The notes beneath the pieces are model-generated. The model ran no database searches. It was not told where the DNA came from and saw nothing but the letters and a program-made list of their open reading frames with translations. A DNA stretch of 64,000 nt from JAAFJT01 sp043772905. GTDB lineage: Bacteria > Bacteroidota > Bacteroidia > Chitinophagales > Saprospiraceae. The translations under genes and the position numbers were made by a program. Of this stretch, positions 34,908 to 44,044 are shown in pieces (within the stretch, counting starts at the first letter, position 1; the number at the start of each line of letters is the position of its first letter). Where the stretch lies: assembly GCA_043772905.1 (NCBI GenBank), contig JAYVFS010000239.1:1-64000 (forward strand), in the 5' to 3' direction.

Positions 34908-37826
34908 TTAACCCAATTTCTCCTTCAAAAAATGCCCCGTAAACGACCCCTCAGTATTCGCCAATCCTTCGGGTGTACCTTGATATACCAAATGACCACC
35001 GTTTTTTCCTCCTTCCGCACCTAAGTCAATGACCCAATCGGCTGATTTTATGACTTCCATATTATGTTCAACGACTAAAACGGTATGTCCTTTTTCAACC
35101 AATGCGTTTAAGGCATCGAGTAATTTCCGAATGTCATGAAAGTGCAAACCTGTTGTCGGTTCATCAAAAATAAAGAAAATATGGTCTTTTGAATTCTCTT
35201 TTCCTAAGAAAGAAGCCAATTTGACCCGTTGCGCTTCGCCACCTGACAGTGTTGAACTCGATTGACCCAACTGCACATAACCTAAACCGACATCGTGCAG
35301 TGGCTTAATTTTTTGAACAATGCCTTTTTCTTTTTTGAAAAATTCTAAGGCTTCTTCGATGCTCATTTGCAGAACTTCATAAATATTTTTTCCATTGTAA
35401 GTCACATCAAGTGTTTCTCCTTTGAAGCGTTTGCCGTTACACTCTTCACATTCAAGGTGAACATCAGCGAGGAACTGCATTTCGACAACTATTTCGCCTT
35501 CGCCCTTGCAGGTTTCGCAACGCCCCCCCTCTGTATTGAATGAAAAAATGCCCGGTTTGTAACCTCTGATTTTTGACAATTGCTGTTTGGAAAACAAATC
35601 ACGAATTTCATCATAAGCCTTCACATACGTCACTGGATTGGAACGTGAGGACTTGCCGATGGGTGATTGGTTTATCATTTCAACAACCGTAATTTTTTTT
35701 ACATCGCCTTTCAAGTCGTCGAAATGCCCTGAGACAACCGCTACGGAAGGGTCAACTGCCCGTTGCAAAGCGGGGTGCAAAATCTGTTTTACCAAAGTCG
35801 TCTTGCCCGAACCCGAAACACCAGACACAACAACAAGCGTATTCAAAGGCATTTTGACTGAAATATTCTTCAAATTATGCTGTTTACAGCCTGTTATTTC
35901 AATCCAATGCGTTGAACGACGACGAATTGTAGGCGTTGGAATGGACATCGTGCCATTCATATATTTTGTTGTCAAACTCTCTGTCGCTTCTGTATAAATG
36001 TCTTCATAATTGCCTGCAAAAACGACATGACCACCGTTTATGCCTGCTTGCGGCCCCATATCTACTAGGAAATCTGCGTTTTTTATGACTTCTTCTTCAT
36101 GTTCAACAACAACAACGGTGTTGCCTAAGTCTCTTAATGTTTTCAAAACAGTAATCAAACGAGCCGTATCTCTTGGGTGTAAACCCACGCTTGGTTCGTC
36201 CAAAATATACATCGAACTCGTCAAATTGCTGCCCAAAGTACGTGTCAAGTTGATGCGTTGCGTTTCGCCACCGCTTAAAGTCGAACTGATGCGACTCAAT
36301 GTCAAATAACTCAAACCGACATTCATCATAAATTGCAAACGGTTTTCAATTTCGAGCAACAAACGCCGCCCTATTTGTCTATCATTTTCTGAAATTTCGA
36401 GTTTTTGAAAAAATTCAAGGAGTTCATCAATGGGTGTTTCCGTCAATTCCGCAATGTCGGTGCCGTTGATTTTGACGTATTGCGCTTCGGGTCTGATGCG
36501 TTTGCCTTCGCAAGTCGGGCAGGTCGTCCGTCCGCGATAGCGCGCGAGCATGACACGGTTCTGAATTTTGTAGGTTTGCTCTTCAAGTATTTTAAAAAAG
36601 GCATCAATCCCTTGAAAATGCTTATTGCCTTGCCATAAAATCTGTTTTTCTTTTTTCGATAAGTCCTGATAAGCCTTGTGAACAGGAAAATCAAAACGAT
36701 GGGCAGCTTCCAACAAGTTATCAAGCCATTCGCTTGATTTTTCACCTTTCCAACAAGCTATTGCCCCTTCAAAAATGGACAATGTTTTGTCGGGAATGAC
36801 TTTTTCATCGTCAATGCCAATGACTTTTCCATAACCTTCACAGCTTGGGCAAGCACCAAATGAATTGTTGTAATTGAACAATTGTGGCGTAGGCTCTATG
36901 AAAATCATGTCGTCAAGTTCAAAACGATTGTTGAAACCTTGCGTTTTATCCCCCTCAGTATTCGACAATATTTGAACAATCGCCTCCCCTTCTGATTCAT
37001 AAAACGCTGTTTGAACAGAGTCGCTCATGCGTTTTGTATTTTCCTCATCATCATGTTTGATAACAAAACGGTCAATCAAAATGCGAATATCACTGTCTTT
37101 AAAAGTCGTTAAAGGTTGTTCCAAATGAGACATTTGAAAGCCCAAATTCTCAATACCCTCCCCCCTTAGTATTTCGTCAATTTGCGCCAATTTTCCGTTT
37201 GCCCAAACGCGGGTATAACCTTTTTGCATCAACAAATTGAGTTCTGCTTCAAGTGTTCGGTCGTCGTATTTTGTTGGTAATGGAATAAATAATTGTACAC
37301 GTTCTCCTTCGTTTTGCTTTAAAATGAAGTCAATAACGTCGGAAACTTGATGTTTTTTAACAATTTCGCCCGAAACAGGTGAAATTGTTTTTCCAACACG
37401 GGCATATAAAAGACGTAGGAAATCATACACTTCTGTCATCGAACCAACGGTTGAACGGTTGTTGCCCGTCGTCGTTTTTTGTTCAATTGCAATAGCGGGG
37501 CAGACACCTTTGATGTAGTCCACATCAGGTTTTTTCATACGCATCAAAAACTGACGGGCATAACTCGAAAGGCTTTCAACATAACGACGTTGCCCTTCGG
37601 CAAACAGCGTATCCATCGTAATCGAAGACTTGCCACTGCCTGAAACGCCTGTGACGACGACGAGTTTGTTTTTAGGAATGACCAAATCCACATTCCGCAA
37701 GTTGTTAGACCTCGCTCCTTTTATGAAAATTGAATTATTTGCGGTTTGAACGCTCCCTTTCCCGACTGTATCGGGATTTCGTTCTTCAACAGTGTGTTTC
37801 GTTTTTTTTAACTCTTTCAATGCCAT
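34908..37826 (-). CDS. uvrA: Excinuclease ABC subunit A
   Basis: A 972-residue damage-recognition ATPase of nucleotide excision repair. Walker A GVSGSGKSS is at 60-68 and GVSGSGKTT near 671. Both halves have the signature LSGGE(T/A)QR. Zinc-site cysteines appear in CPSCEGYG, CPTCEGKR, CETCKGEGE and CEECNGKRF. Length is normal. Two exact motif copies (34947, 36950, both NTEG) and two variants (35523 TACAGAGGGG, NTEG; 37161 TACTAAGGGG, LRGEG) lie inside. A promoter box is at 37881. Confidence 0.96.
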   Translation of the reverse strand: MALKELKKTKHTVEERNPDTVGKGSVQTANNSIFIKGARSNNLRNVDLVIPKNKLVVVTGVSGSGKSSITMDTLFAEGQRRYVESLSSYARQFLMRMKKPDVDYIKGVCPAIAIEQKTTTGNNRSTVGSMTEVYDFLRLLYARVGKTISPVSGEIVKKHQVSDVIDFILKQNEGERVQLFIPLPTKYDDRTLEAELNLLMQKGYTRVWANGKLAQIDEILRGEGIENLGFQMSHLEQPLTTFKDSDIRILIDRFVIKHDDEENTKRMSDSVQTAFYESEGEAIVQILSNTEGDKTQGFNNRFELDDMIFIEPTPQLFNYNNSFGACPSCEGYGKVIGIDDEKVIPDKTLSIFEGAIACWKGEKSSEWLDNLLEAAHRFDFPVHKAYQDLSKKEKQILWQGNKHFQGIDAFFKILEEQTYKIQNRVMLARYRGRTTCPTCEGKRIRPEAQYVKINGTDIAELTETPIDELLEFFQKLEISENDRQIGRRLLLEIENRLQFMMNVGLSYLTLSRISSTLSGGETQRINLTRTLGSNLTSSMYILDEPSVGLHPRDTARLITVLKTLRDLGNTVVVVEHEEEVIKNADFLVDMGPQAGINGGHVVFAGNYEDIYTEATESLTTKYMNGTMSIPTPTIRRRSTHWIEITGCKQHNLKNISVKMPLNTLVVVSGVSGSGKTTLVKQILHPALQRAVDPSVAVVSGHFDDLKGDVKKITVVEMINQSPIGKSSRSNPVTYVKAYDEIRDLFSKQQLSKIRGYKPGIFSFNTEGGRCETCKGEGEIVVEMQFLADVHLECEECNGKRFKGETLDVTYNGKNIYEVLQMSIEEALEFFKKEKGIVQKIKPLHDVGLGYVQLGQSSSTLSGGEAQRVKLASFLGKENSKDHIFFIFDEPTTGLHFHDIRKLLDALNALVEKGHTVLVVEHNMEVIKSADWVIDLGAEGGKNGGHLVYQGTPEGLANTEGSFTGHFLKEKLG

Positions 37827-37880
37827 GTCTTTATATTTTAAACCAAAACAAAAGTTTGGTTATTGAGTTTTCAAAAAACA

Positions 37881-37888
37881 CAAAGTTA
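37881..37888 (-). promoter_or_regulatory. TAnnTTTG promoter box for uvrA
   Basis: TAACTTTG on the minus strand lies 55 bases before the uvrA ATG. No SOS operator was recognised. Confidence 0.5.
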
Positions 37889-37950
37889 TAAAAATACACT
37901 CGGGGATAAAACGTTTTGTTGAAGATATACTGACGGGGGGTAAAATTTAA

Positions 37951-37958
37951 TAATTTTG
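37951..37958 (+). promoter_or_regulatory. TAnnTTTG promoter box for the TPR lipoprotein gene
   Basis: TAATTTTG, followed by GCAC, lies 33 bases before the ATG at 37992. It overlaps an alternative TTG start at 37956, which is therefore unlikely. Confidence 0.5.
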
Positions 37959-37991
37959 CACTCGTTTTTAAAATTCATAAAACCACACAGC

Positions 37992-39014
37992 ATGAAAGAC
38001 TTAAAAATAGCCGTTTTACTAACGTTTTCAATCATTTTCTTAGCAATTGGCTGCAAAAATGAGTCAAAAGCAGATGCACCGCAATATGGTAAAACAGGCA
38101 ATCCGACGATTGACTCGTTGACGGATTTGATTTTTAAAAATCCGAAAGATGCCAATTTGTATTTTCAAAGAGCGCAATTGTTCAATGAAAATGGTGAAAA
38201 AGGCGGTTTTGATTATGCCATAAAAGATATGCAGTATGCTTTGTCGTTGGATTCAAACAACATTGATTTTCATCATTTTTTGGCTGATGTGTATATGGAC
38301 TATTCGCAGTCTCGATTGGCGGTTCAGACGATGGAACGGGCGGCATCTATTGCACCGACTCGATTGCCAACGCTCTTGAAATTGACGGAGTTTTACCTCA
38401 TAACAAAACAATACGGTCAGGCGTTGCAGGAAATTACGACTATTTTGAAGCAAGACCCTCAAAATTCAGATGCGTATTTTTTGACAGGTATGGTCTTTAA
38501 AGAGCAAGGCGATGACCCTCGTGCGATTAGTGCATTTCAGAAAGCAGTGGATTTGAATGCCGACAATAAAGATGCGTTTTTTGAATTGGGTCAACTGTTT
38601 ACCAAACGGGGTAATCCATTGGCTTTGAAATATTTTGATAATGTGTTGTTGAAAGATTCGCTTGATGTCAATGCTTTGATGGGCAAGGCGTTTTATTTGC
38701 AATCGAATAAAAAACCGCAAGAAGCGATTGATAATTATCGCAAAATCATATTGCACGACCAACACTACGAAGCGGCAATTTTTAATTTAGGTTATTTGTA
38801 TTTTGAACAAAATGACTTAGAAAAAGCGCATTTTCACTTCGATTTGTGCATAAAAGAGTCGCCTACTTCTTACAAAGCGTATTATTATCGTGGTTTGGTT
38901 GCAGAAAAAAAAGGTGATAAGGTAGCGGCTTTAAAAGATTATGAACAGGCATTAGAGTTCAAATCGGATTATGATAAGGCTTTGGAGGGTGTGACTCGAT
39001 TGGGAAAAAAATGA
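37992..39014 (+). CDS. TPR-repeat lipoprotein
   Basis: A 340-residue exported protein. The signal peptide MKDLKIAVLLTFSIIFLAIGC ends in a lipobox at Cys21. About eight tetratricopeptide repeats follow, with clear units such as AYYYRGLVAEKKGDKVAALKDYEQAL and NPLALKYFDNVLLKDSLDVNALMGKAF. TPR superhelices bind peptide partners; this one would sit on an outer or inner membrane leaflet. The ATG at 37992 is preferred over TTG at 37956 because of the promoter box. It is 178 bases upstream of an OmpA-domain gene. Confidence 0.88.
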   Translation: MKDLKIAVLLTFSIIFLAIGCKNESKADAPQYGKTGNPTIDSLTDLIFKNPKDANLYFQRAQLFNENGEKGGFDYAIKDMQYALSLDSNNIDFHHFLADVYMDYSQSRLAVQTMERAASIAPTRLPTLLKLTEFYLITKQYGQALQEITTILKQDPQNSDAYFLTGMVFKEQGDDPRAISAFQKAVDLNADNKDAFFELGQLFTKRGNPLALKYFDNVLLKDSLDVNALMGKAFYLQSNKKPQEAIDNYRKIILHDQHYEAAIFNLGYLYFEQNDLEKAHFHFDLCIKESPTSYKAYYYRGLVAEKKGDKVAALKDYEQALEFKSDYDKALEGVTRLGKK

Positions 39015-39191
39015 GAATTTAAGCACCCAAACACCATAAAAACGCAAGACTTTTCGTTCTGTTATTTGTATTCGATGGATGCTAAATGCCAAAATTCTAA
39101 GGGGACTATTAGAAAATAAATAAGATTCGAAAATTTGGCAAACTATTTTCATCAGAGGCAGCACCTAATTAGCCAATAAATTTGAAAAGTC

Positions 39192-40301
39192 ATGCGTCTA
39201 AATTTTACACTCATCTGTCTTTTTTTCAATTCAATTCTGTTTTTTGCTCAATCGGAAATTGGGCAGGACAACCTTATTCCCAATCCAGGATTTGAGGAAT
39301 TTGATGGTTTTCCTATTGGTTGGTATTACAAAGGCTCTGATTTTGATGATGTTGTCAAATATTGGTCATCGCCAACGACGGCTTCACCCGATGCTTACGG
39401 CTCGCGTGTGCGCGTGCCGTCGAGTTGGGCAGAAAAAGGCTTTGGCAAACAGACACCGCACAGTGGGCAAAACATGGCGGGCATAACGGTTTATGGTTGT
39501 TCAAATGGCAAGCCGCACTGTCGAGAGTATGTACAAATTCAGTTAAAAGAGCCGTTGGTGGTAGGACAAAATTATGTTTTTGAAGTATGGGTTGCGAGCC
39601 TTGACGCAGGTTTGAGAGTCAATAATTTAGGTGCTTTTTTATCTAATAAACGAGTGAAAAATGTTGGAGAAGAGTGTATTAACGTCAAACCGACCGTTTT
39701 TGCTTCAAAAGTGGTTGACCCAAAACCCAAAGGTTGGTCTAAAATAACCTTAAAATTTACGACTGATTTAGAATCTGAATGGTTGATTATAGGCAATTTC
39801 AATGCCGATGAAGAGACGACGATTATGAGTCCCCCCTCAGTATCTAACCTCAATTTTGCCTATTATTACCTTGACGATGTGAGCCTTAAAAAAACAGAGC
39901 CAATTATGCCTGTGCCTATAAAAGACGACGATTTGACGCGGGTGAGGCTTGAAATTGGCAAAACAGTGCGCCTTAAAGACATTTTTTTTGAAAGTGATAA
40001 ATCCGATTTGTTGCCACGTTCTTTTGTGGAACTTGACAAATTAGCCAATATTTTAAGGGAAAACTCCAATCTTGAAATTGAAATCATTGGTCATACGGAC
40101 AATGTTGGCGACCCAATTTATAACCTAACATTAAGCCGTCGTCGTGCGGCGATGGTTATGGACTATTTGGTTCAGAGCGGTATTACGTCTCGCCGTCTTC
40201 GCTCAAATGGTTTTGGCGACAAACAGCCGATTGCGTCGAATGATGTGGAGGAGACACGTCAGATGAATCGGCGTGTGGAGTTTAGGATTTTGAAGAAATA
40301 A
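39192..40301 (+). CDS. OmpA-domain outer-membrane protein
   Basis: A 369-residue protein. A signal peptide (about 1-19) precedes an N-terminal beta-sandwich that starts NLIPNPGFEEFDGFP, a carbohydrate-binding-like pattern. The C-terminal OmpA peptidoglycan-binding domain (about 255-369) has IFFESDKSDLLPRSFVELDKLA, IEIIGHTDNVGD and LSRRRAAMVMDYLVQSGI, with the diaminopimelate-contacting Asp and Arg. It anchors the envelope to the wall. A motif copy at 39831 encodes PPSV. It converges with the histidine kinase gene, 7 bases away. Confidence 0.9.
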   Translation: MRLNFTLICLFFNSILFFAQSEIGQDNLIPNPGFEEFDGFPIGWYYKGSDFDDVVKYWSSPTTASPDAYGSRVRVPSSWAEKGFGKQTPHSGQNMAGITVYGCSNGKPHCREYVQIQLKEPLVVGQNYVFEVWVASLDAGLRVNNLGAFLSNKRVKNVGEECINVKPTVFASKVVDPKPKGWSKITLKFTTDLESEWLIIGNFNADEETTIMSPPSVSNLNFAYYYLDDVSLKKTEPIMPVPIKDDDLTRVRLEIGKTVRLKDIFFESDKSDLLPRSFVELDKLANILRENSNLEIEIIGHTDNVGDPIYNLTLSRRRAAMVMDYLVQSGITSRRLRSNGFGDKQPIASNDVEETRQMNRRVEFRILKK

Positions 40302-40308
40302 AGTCATT

Positions 40309-41727
40309 CTACTTGTAAATAGGTAACGAAAAAGAGAATGAAGTCAACCCCTCATTGCTTTTTACAAAAATCTCACTCTCATGTAAATCCACAATTTTTT
40401 TAACAATAGCCAAACCTAAACCTGTGCTGCCTTCAATCGCTGAATTTTTGAAATAACGGTCAAAAATCTGTGTCAATACTGAGGGGGGGATAGTCTCGCC
40501 AGTGTTTGAAATTTTTATAACTAATTGATTATCCTTTTTTTGTAAACCTAAATCAATGCGTCCATTGGGCAAGTTGTAACGAATGGCATTGTCAAAAAGG
40601 TTTTGTAGAACGCGGTCTATCAGTTTTATATCAGCAACAATCCATGGCAAGTTGCTTGAAAAATTGGTAGAAATTAAGATGTTTTTTTCAGCACAAATAA
40701 CTTCATATTTGGCAACAATGTCTTGCAATAATTCGGCAATTGGGAAAGGTTCAGTATGCAATTGGGTTTGATTGGATTCTAATTTTGATAGTTCAAATAA
40801 GTCTTCAATGAGTTTCGTCAAACGTTGCGATTCTTTTTGGGCAATGGTTAAATAATGCTCCCGTTCAGGCATCGTAATAACGTGTCGCCGTAAGAAAAGC
40901 GTTTCAATATAGCCCGATAAATTGGTTAAAGGCGTGCGCAAGTCGTGTGAAATATTGGCAATCATCTCTTTGCGCAGTTTGTCAACAGATGATAGTTTCT
41001 CATAACTTTCTTCTAATTCATGGCTAATTTTGAGGTTGGTTTGATAGGCATATTCCAATTTTATTTTCATACGTTCTTGATGGAACAACATGCGTCGTAG
41101 CCAATAGACGAGTACCAAAATGATGGGGAGTATGATGAGAATGGATATAAGTAAATTTTGAAGTGCCACCTGCCTTGCACGAGCGATGAAACGATTGAAT
41201 TGTTCGTCAACCATAACTATGGCAACTGGCTGCCCAAGTTTGTCGCGGATGGGTGCAAATGCCGACAACCACATACCAAATTCGTCTTTATACATCGGAA
41301 TAACGCCCCCCTCTGTATATTTTTGTTTTAAAATGGGTTGAAAAGTACGGTATTCATGTCTAAAATAAGGTGTGTCTGCCGATGTTGCCAAAAACTCAAA
41401 ATGCGTTTTTGCAGAGTCATACACCATCGTATAGACAGGTGTTTTGAGCATATTGGCAACGGCATTTCGGGCTAAAATGTAGTGGATTTTGTCATAATTG
41501 GTGTCCTGTGTATTGAACAATATGGCATCTTTCGTCTTATAATAAGTGGCAACTTGGGTGTGAATATCGGCATCAACTTGCAAGGCGATGGCGTTGGCGA
41601 TGCCTTCCAATCGCAAAAGACTGCTTTGTTCGGCTTGTTCGCAAAACCGAAAATATGTCCAGCTGACGAAATAAGCGGTTACGAGTAAATAGCCTGTGAG
41701 GACGAGCCAAAAGATGCGTTTTGTCAT
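40309..41727 (-). CDS. Two-component sensor histidine kinase, orphan
   Basis: A 472-residue inner-membrane kinase. TM1 is about residues 6-26, a periplasmic sensor 30-188, and TM2 189-211. The HisKA dimerisation box ISHDLRTPL carries phospho-acceptor His261. The HATPase domain has the N box FDNAIRYN, the G1 box ISNTGETIP and the G2 box GSTGLGLAIV. No response regulator gene adjoins it, so its partner lies elsewhere. A motif copy (40477, PPSV) and a TACAGAGGGG variant (41306, TEGG) lie within. The ligand is unknown. Confidence 0.92.
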   Translation of the reverse strand: MTKRIFWLVLTGYLLVTAYFVSWTYFRFCEQAEQSSLLRLEGIANAIALQVDADIHTQVATYYKTKDAILFNTQDTNYDKIHYILARNAVANMLKTPVYTMVYDSAKTHFEFLATSADTPYFRHEYRTFQPILKQKYTEGGVIPMYKDEFGMWLSAFAPIRDKLGQPVAIVMVDEQFNRFIARARQVALQNLLISILIILPIILVLVYWLRRMLFHQERMKIKLEYAYQTNLKISHELEESYEKLSSVDKLRKEMIANISHDLRTPLTNLSGYIETLFLRRHVITMPEREHYLTIAQKESQRLTKLIEDLFELSKLESNQTQLHTEPFPIAELLQDIVAKYEVICAEKNILISTNFSSNLPWIVADIKLIDRVLQNLFDNAIRYNLPNGRIDLGLQKKDNQLVIKISNTGETIPPSVLTQIFDRYFKNSAIEGSTGLGLAIVKKIVDLHESEIFVKSNEGLTSFSFSLPIYK

Positions 41728-41915
41728 TTTATTTTCTTAATGGACAACGGATAGTTGAAAATGGATAATTCAATGAGGTTAAAATCAGTATCAAGTATAA
41801 AAACCAATAATAAGGCTGTTTTTGAAATTTTGAACCTAAAAGTGTTGTTTTTTGAAATATTTTTCTGAATAACCCTAACAATTTTGAACCTTTGCATCGT
41901 GTCAACAATAACATA

Positions 41916-42015
41916 TTTTTTTTGTCATTCTGAACGCAGTGAAAGAATCTGTATAAAACGTTCATTTTTAATTGTTTATGCAGATTCTTTCACTGCATTC
42001 AGAATGACAAAAAAA
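41916..42015. repeat. GTCATTCTGAACGCAG hairpin repeat, copy 2
   Basis: Arms 41916-41957 and 41975-42015 carry GTCATTCTGAACGCAGTGAA and its complement. It lies only 35 bases before the M16 gene, in its likely promoter or leader. The rest of the gap (41728-41915) shows nothing notable. Confidence 0.9.
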
Positions 42016-42049
42016 GTTACGTTGCGTTTTTAAACTAAAAAATAGGACT

Positions 42050-43336
42050 TTGAAAGCTAATCAATTATTTAGGAAAACACCGCCCCCGATTTTCGAAGTC
42101 ACGTCATTGACTTTACCCGCCCCCTCAGTATCTAAGCTCGACAATGGCATCCCTGTCTATCAAACGCGATTGGGGACGCAGGAGATAATGAAAATTGACA
42201 TTGTCATTATGTCGGGTCGCCCCGAAGAGCATAAACGGTTGACTTCAAGAGCGACCTCACGGCAATTGCGGGAAGGTACAGCGAGTTTTAATTCGGCTGA
42301 AATTGCTCAACAATTGGACTTTTGGGCGGGCACTTTGAAGATGCCTGTTAGCCTCGATACAGGTAATGTTACGTTATATTGTATGACGAAACATTTTCCT
42401 AAGTTGCTACCGTTGTTGGCTGAAATTATTCAACAACCGACCTTTCCTCAACGTGAATTGAATACGTTTGTTGAGAATAATATTCAGAATCTAGCAGTTG
42501 AATTGACAAAAAACGATGTTATTGCTTACAGAAGCATTACAGAATTGGCGTATGGTGCAGACATGCCTTATGGCTACAATTCAATGCCCGATGATTACCG
42601 CGCCTTGACGACCGATGATTTGAAGCAATTTCATAGAGACAATTATACGTCTGACAATATGAAGATTTTTTTGAGCGGCTATTTTGATGATTCTGTTTTG
42701 ACGTTGTTGAATCAATATTTAGGTCAAAACAAAACAACTGCTGTCAAAGAAAGTAGCCCCCTCAGTATAACGGGCTTAAAACCGCAAAAAATAAGGGTTG
42801 CAAATCCTGATACTTTGCAAGCGGCTATACGCATTGGTCGGCGCATTGGAAACCGTAAACATCCTGATTATAATGGTTTTTTTGTGCTTAACACAATACT
42901 TGGCGGCTATTTTGGCTCTCGTTTGATGCGGAATATTAGGGAAAAGAAAGGTTTTACTTACAATATTGGCTCGGCAAGTGACACTTTGCACCGCGACAGT
43001 TTTTTCTATATCAGTTCTGAAATCGGGAATCAATTTGTCGAAAAAGCCCTTGTTGAAGTCTATAAAGAGATGGCTATTTTGCAAAATGACCTTATTGGCG
43101 ATGATGAATTGGCGATGGTCAGAAATTACCTAATGGGCAATCTTTTGGGCATGGTGGACGGACCATTTGCTGTCAATGATGTCATTCGCACTTTTATGAT
43201 TGAAGACATTCCCTTAGATTCTTTTGAGCATTTTGTGGATACCATTCGCACCATTTCTCCTACGGATTTGCGTGATTTAGCGCAAAAATACTTGAAAAAA
43301 GAGGATATGTTCGAGGTCATCGTTGGCACTTTTTGA
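42050..43336 (+). CDS. Catalytically inactive M16-family peptidase-like protein
   Basis: A 428-residue pitrilysin-fold protein. Both M16 halves are visible: an N-terminal half with PVYQTRLGTQEIMKIDIVI and a C-terminal half with FVLNTILGGYFGSRLMRNIREKKGFTYNIGS. The zinc motif HxxEH, which should lie in the helix after MSGRPEEH, is missing; that region reads RLTSRATSRQLREGT. It may therefore be a regulatory or binding partner of an active M16 enzyme encoded elsewhere. The frame appears to start at TTG (42050); no upstream ATG is available. Motif copies at 42120 (PSV) and 42757 (SPLSI). Confidence 0.82.
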   Translation: MKANQLFRKTPPPIFEVTSLTLPAPSVSKLDNGIPVYQTRLGTQEIMKIDIVIMSGRPEEHKRLTSRATSRQLREGTASFNSAEIAQQLDFWAGTLKMPVSLDTGNVTLYCMTKHFPKLLPLLAEIIQQPTFPQRELNTFVENNIQNLAVELTKNDVIAYRSITELAYGADMPYGYNSMPDDYRALTTDDLKQFHRDNYTSDNMKIFLSGYFDDSVLTLLNQYLGQNKTTAVKESSPLSITGLKPQKIRVANPDTLQAAIRIGRRIGNRKHPDYNGFFVLNTILGGYFGSRLMRNIREKKGFTYNIGSASDTLHRDSFFYISSEIGNQFVEKALVEVYKEMAILQNDLIGDDELAMVRNYLMGNLLGMVDGPFAVNDVIRTFMIEDIPLDSFEHFVDTIRTISPTDLRDLAQKYLKKEDMFEVIVGTF

Positions 43337-43346
43337 TGTCCAAATA

Positions 43347-43880
43347 CTAAACTTTTGCAGGACCTATATCTGGTTTAGGTGTTAAATCGAGTAAACGGAG
43401 CTTGTTTTTAGTTTTACTATTAATTTTAAAGGTCTTAAAACCTGAAATACGGGTCAAAAGCCAACCGATGACTCCTGAACTGACACCGACAACCATTGCT
43501 TCGTCGCAATTGGGACATTTAGGCGTTAGTTTTCCGACCAAACCGAAGAAGGCAGCACCTGCGCCAAAAGTCATTAAAGTTGCGCCAATAGTCCGAACAG
43601 CACGTCGTTCATTGCCCTTTCGAACGGCGATAATGTCCTCGACAGTGACTGACCAATCTTCAAAAATGATTTGGTGGCGGTCTATATTGAAGTCAACGAT
43701 GCGTTTGGTCATCCAAACCTTATTCTTTTTGTCGTCACCGTCTGTTTGGAAAGTAATGGTTGAACCGATGAGAAATGACATCCGCGAAGGGTCACGTGGG
43801 GTATCGAGTCTCATTAGTTTTTGAGCCGTTAGGTTGCTTAAAAAGCATAATGAAAAAAAGAAAATTGTTAAGAGCCGCAT
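43347..43880 (-). CDS. Exported hypothetical protein with two hydrophobic segments
   Basis: A 177-residue protein. A signal peptide (about 1-20, LSNLTAQ) is followed by a polar beta-rich domain with ITFQTDGDDKKNK. Two Gly/Ala-rich hydrophobic segments (about 100-120 and 130-148) are separated by KCPNCDEAM, a CxxC that might be redox-active or bind metal. A basic tail ends it. No family is recognised with certainty. It converges on the M16 gene with a 10-base gap. Confidence 0.65.
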   Translation of the reverse strand: MRLLTIFFFSLCFLSNLTAQKLMRLDTPRDPSRMSFLIGSTITFQTDGDDKKNKVWMTKRIVDFNIDRHQIIFEDWSVTVEDIIAVRKGNERRAVRTIGATLMTFGAGAAFFGLVGKLTPKCPNCDEAMVVGVSSGVIGWLLTRISGFKTFKINSKTKNKLRLLDLTPKPDIGPAKV

Positions 43881-44032
43881 ATTCGTAAGAATTTGTAGGT
43901 GAAACGTTGTGCGTCAAAATTACGCTGCTACGTTGACAAAAAGGCTTCAAGTTACCGAAGAATTACGAAATTCTTTAAGATTTCGTAATTCTATACCCCT
44001 CAGTATTTTCGGTATTTTTCTCGTTTTATGTA

Positions 44033-44040
44033 TAATTTTG
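44033..44040 (+). promoter_or_regulatory. TAnnTTTG box immediately before the YkgJ-type gene
   Basis: TAATTTTG is followed by CGGC and then the ATG at 44045. If this is the promoter, the transcript would begin at or next to the start codon, making it leaderless or nearly so. Confidence 0.45.
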
Positions 44041-44044
44041 CGGC

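Noticed and set aside
37956..37991. Longer N-terminus for the TPR lipoprotein gene
   Set aside because: It starts at TTG inside the promoter box, and the shorter form begins with a perfect lipoprotein signal.
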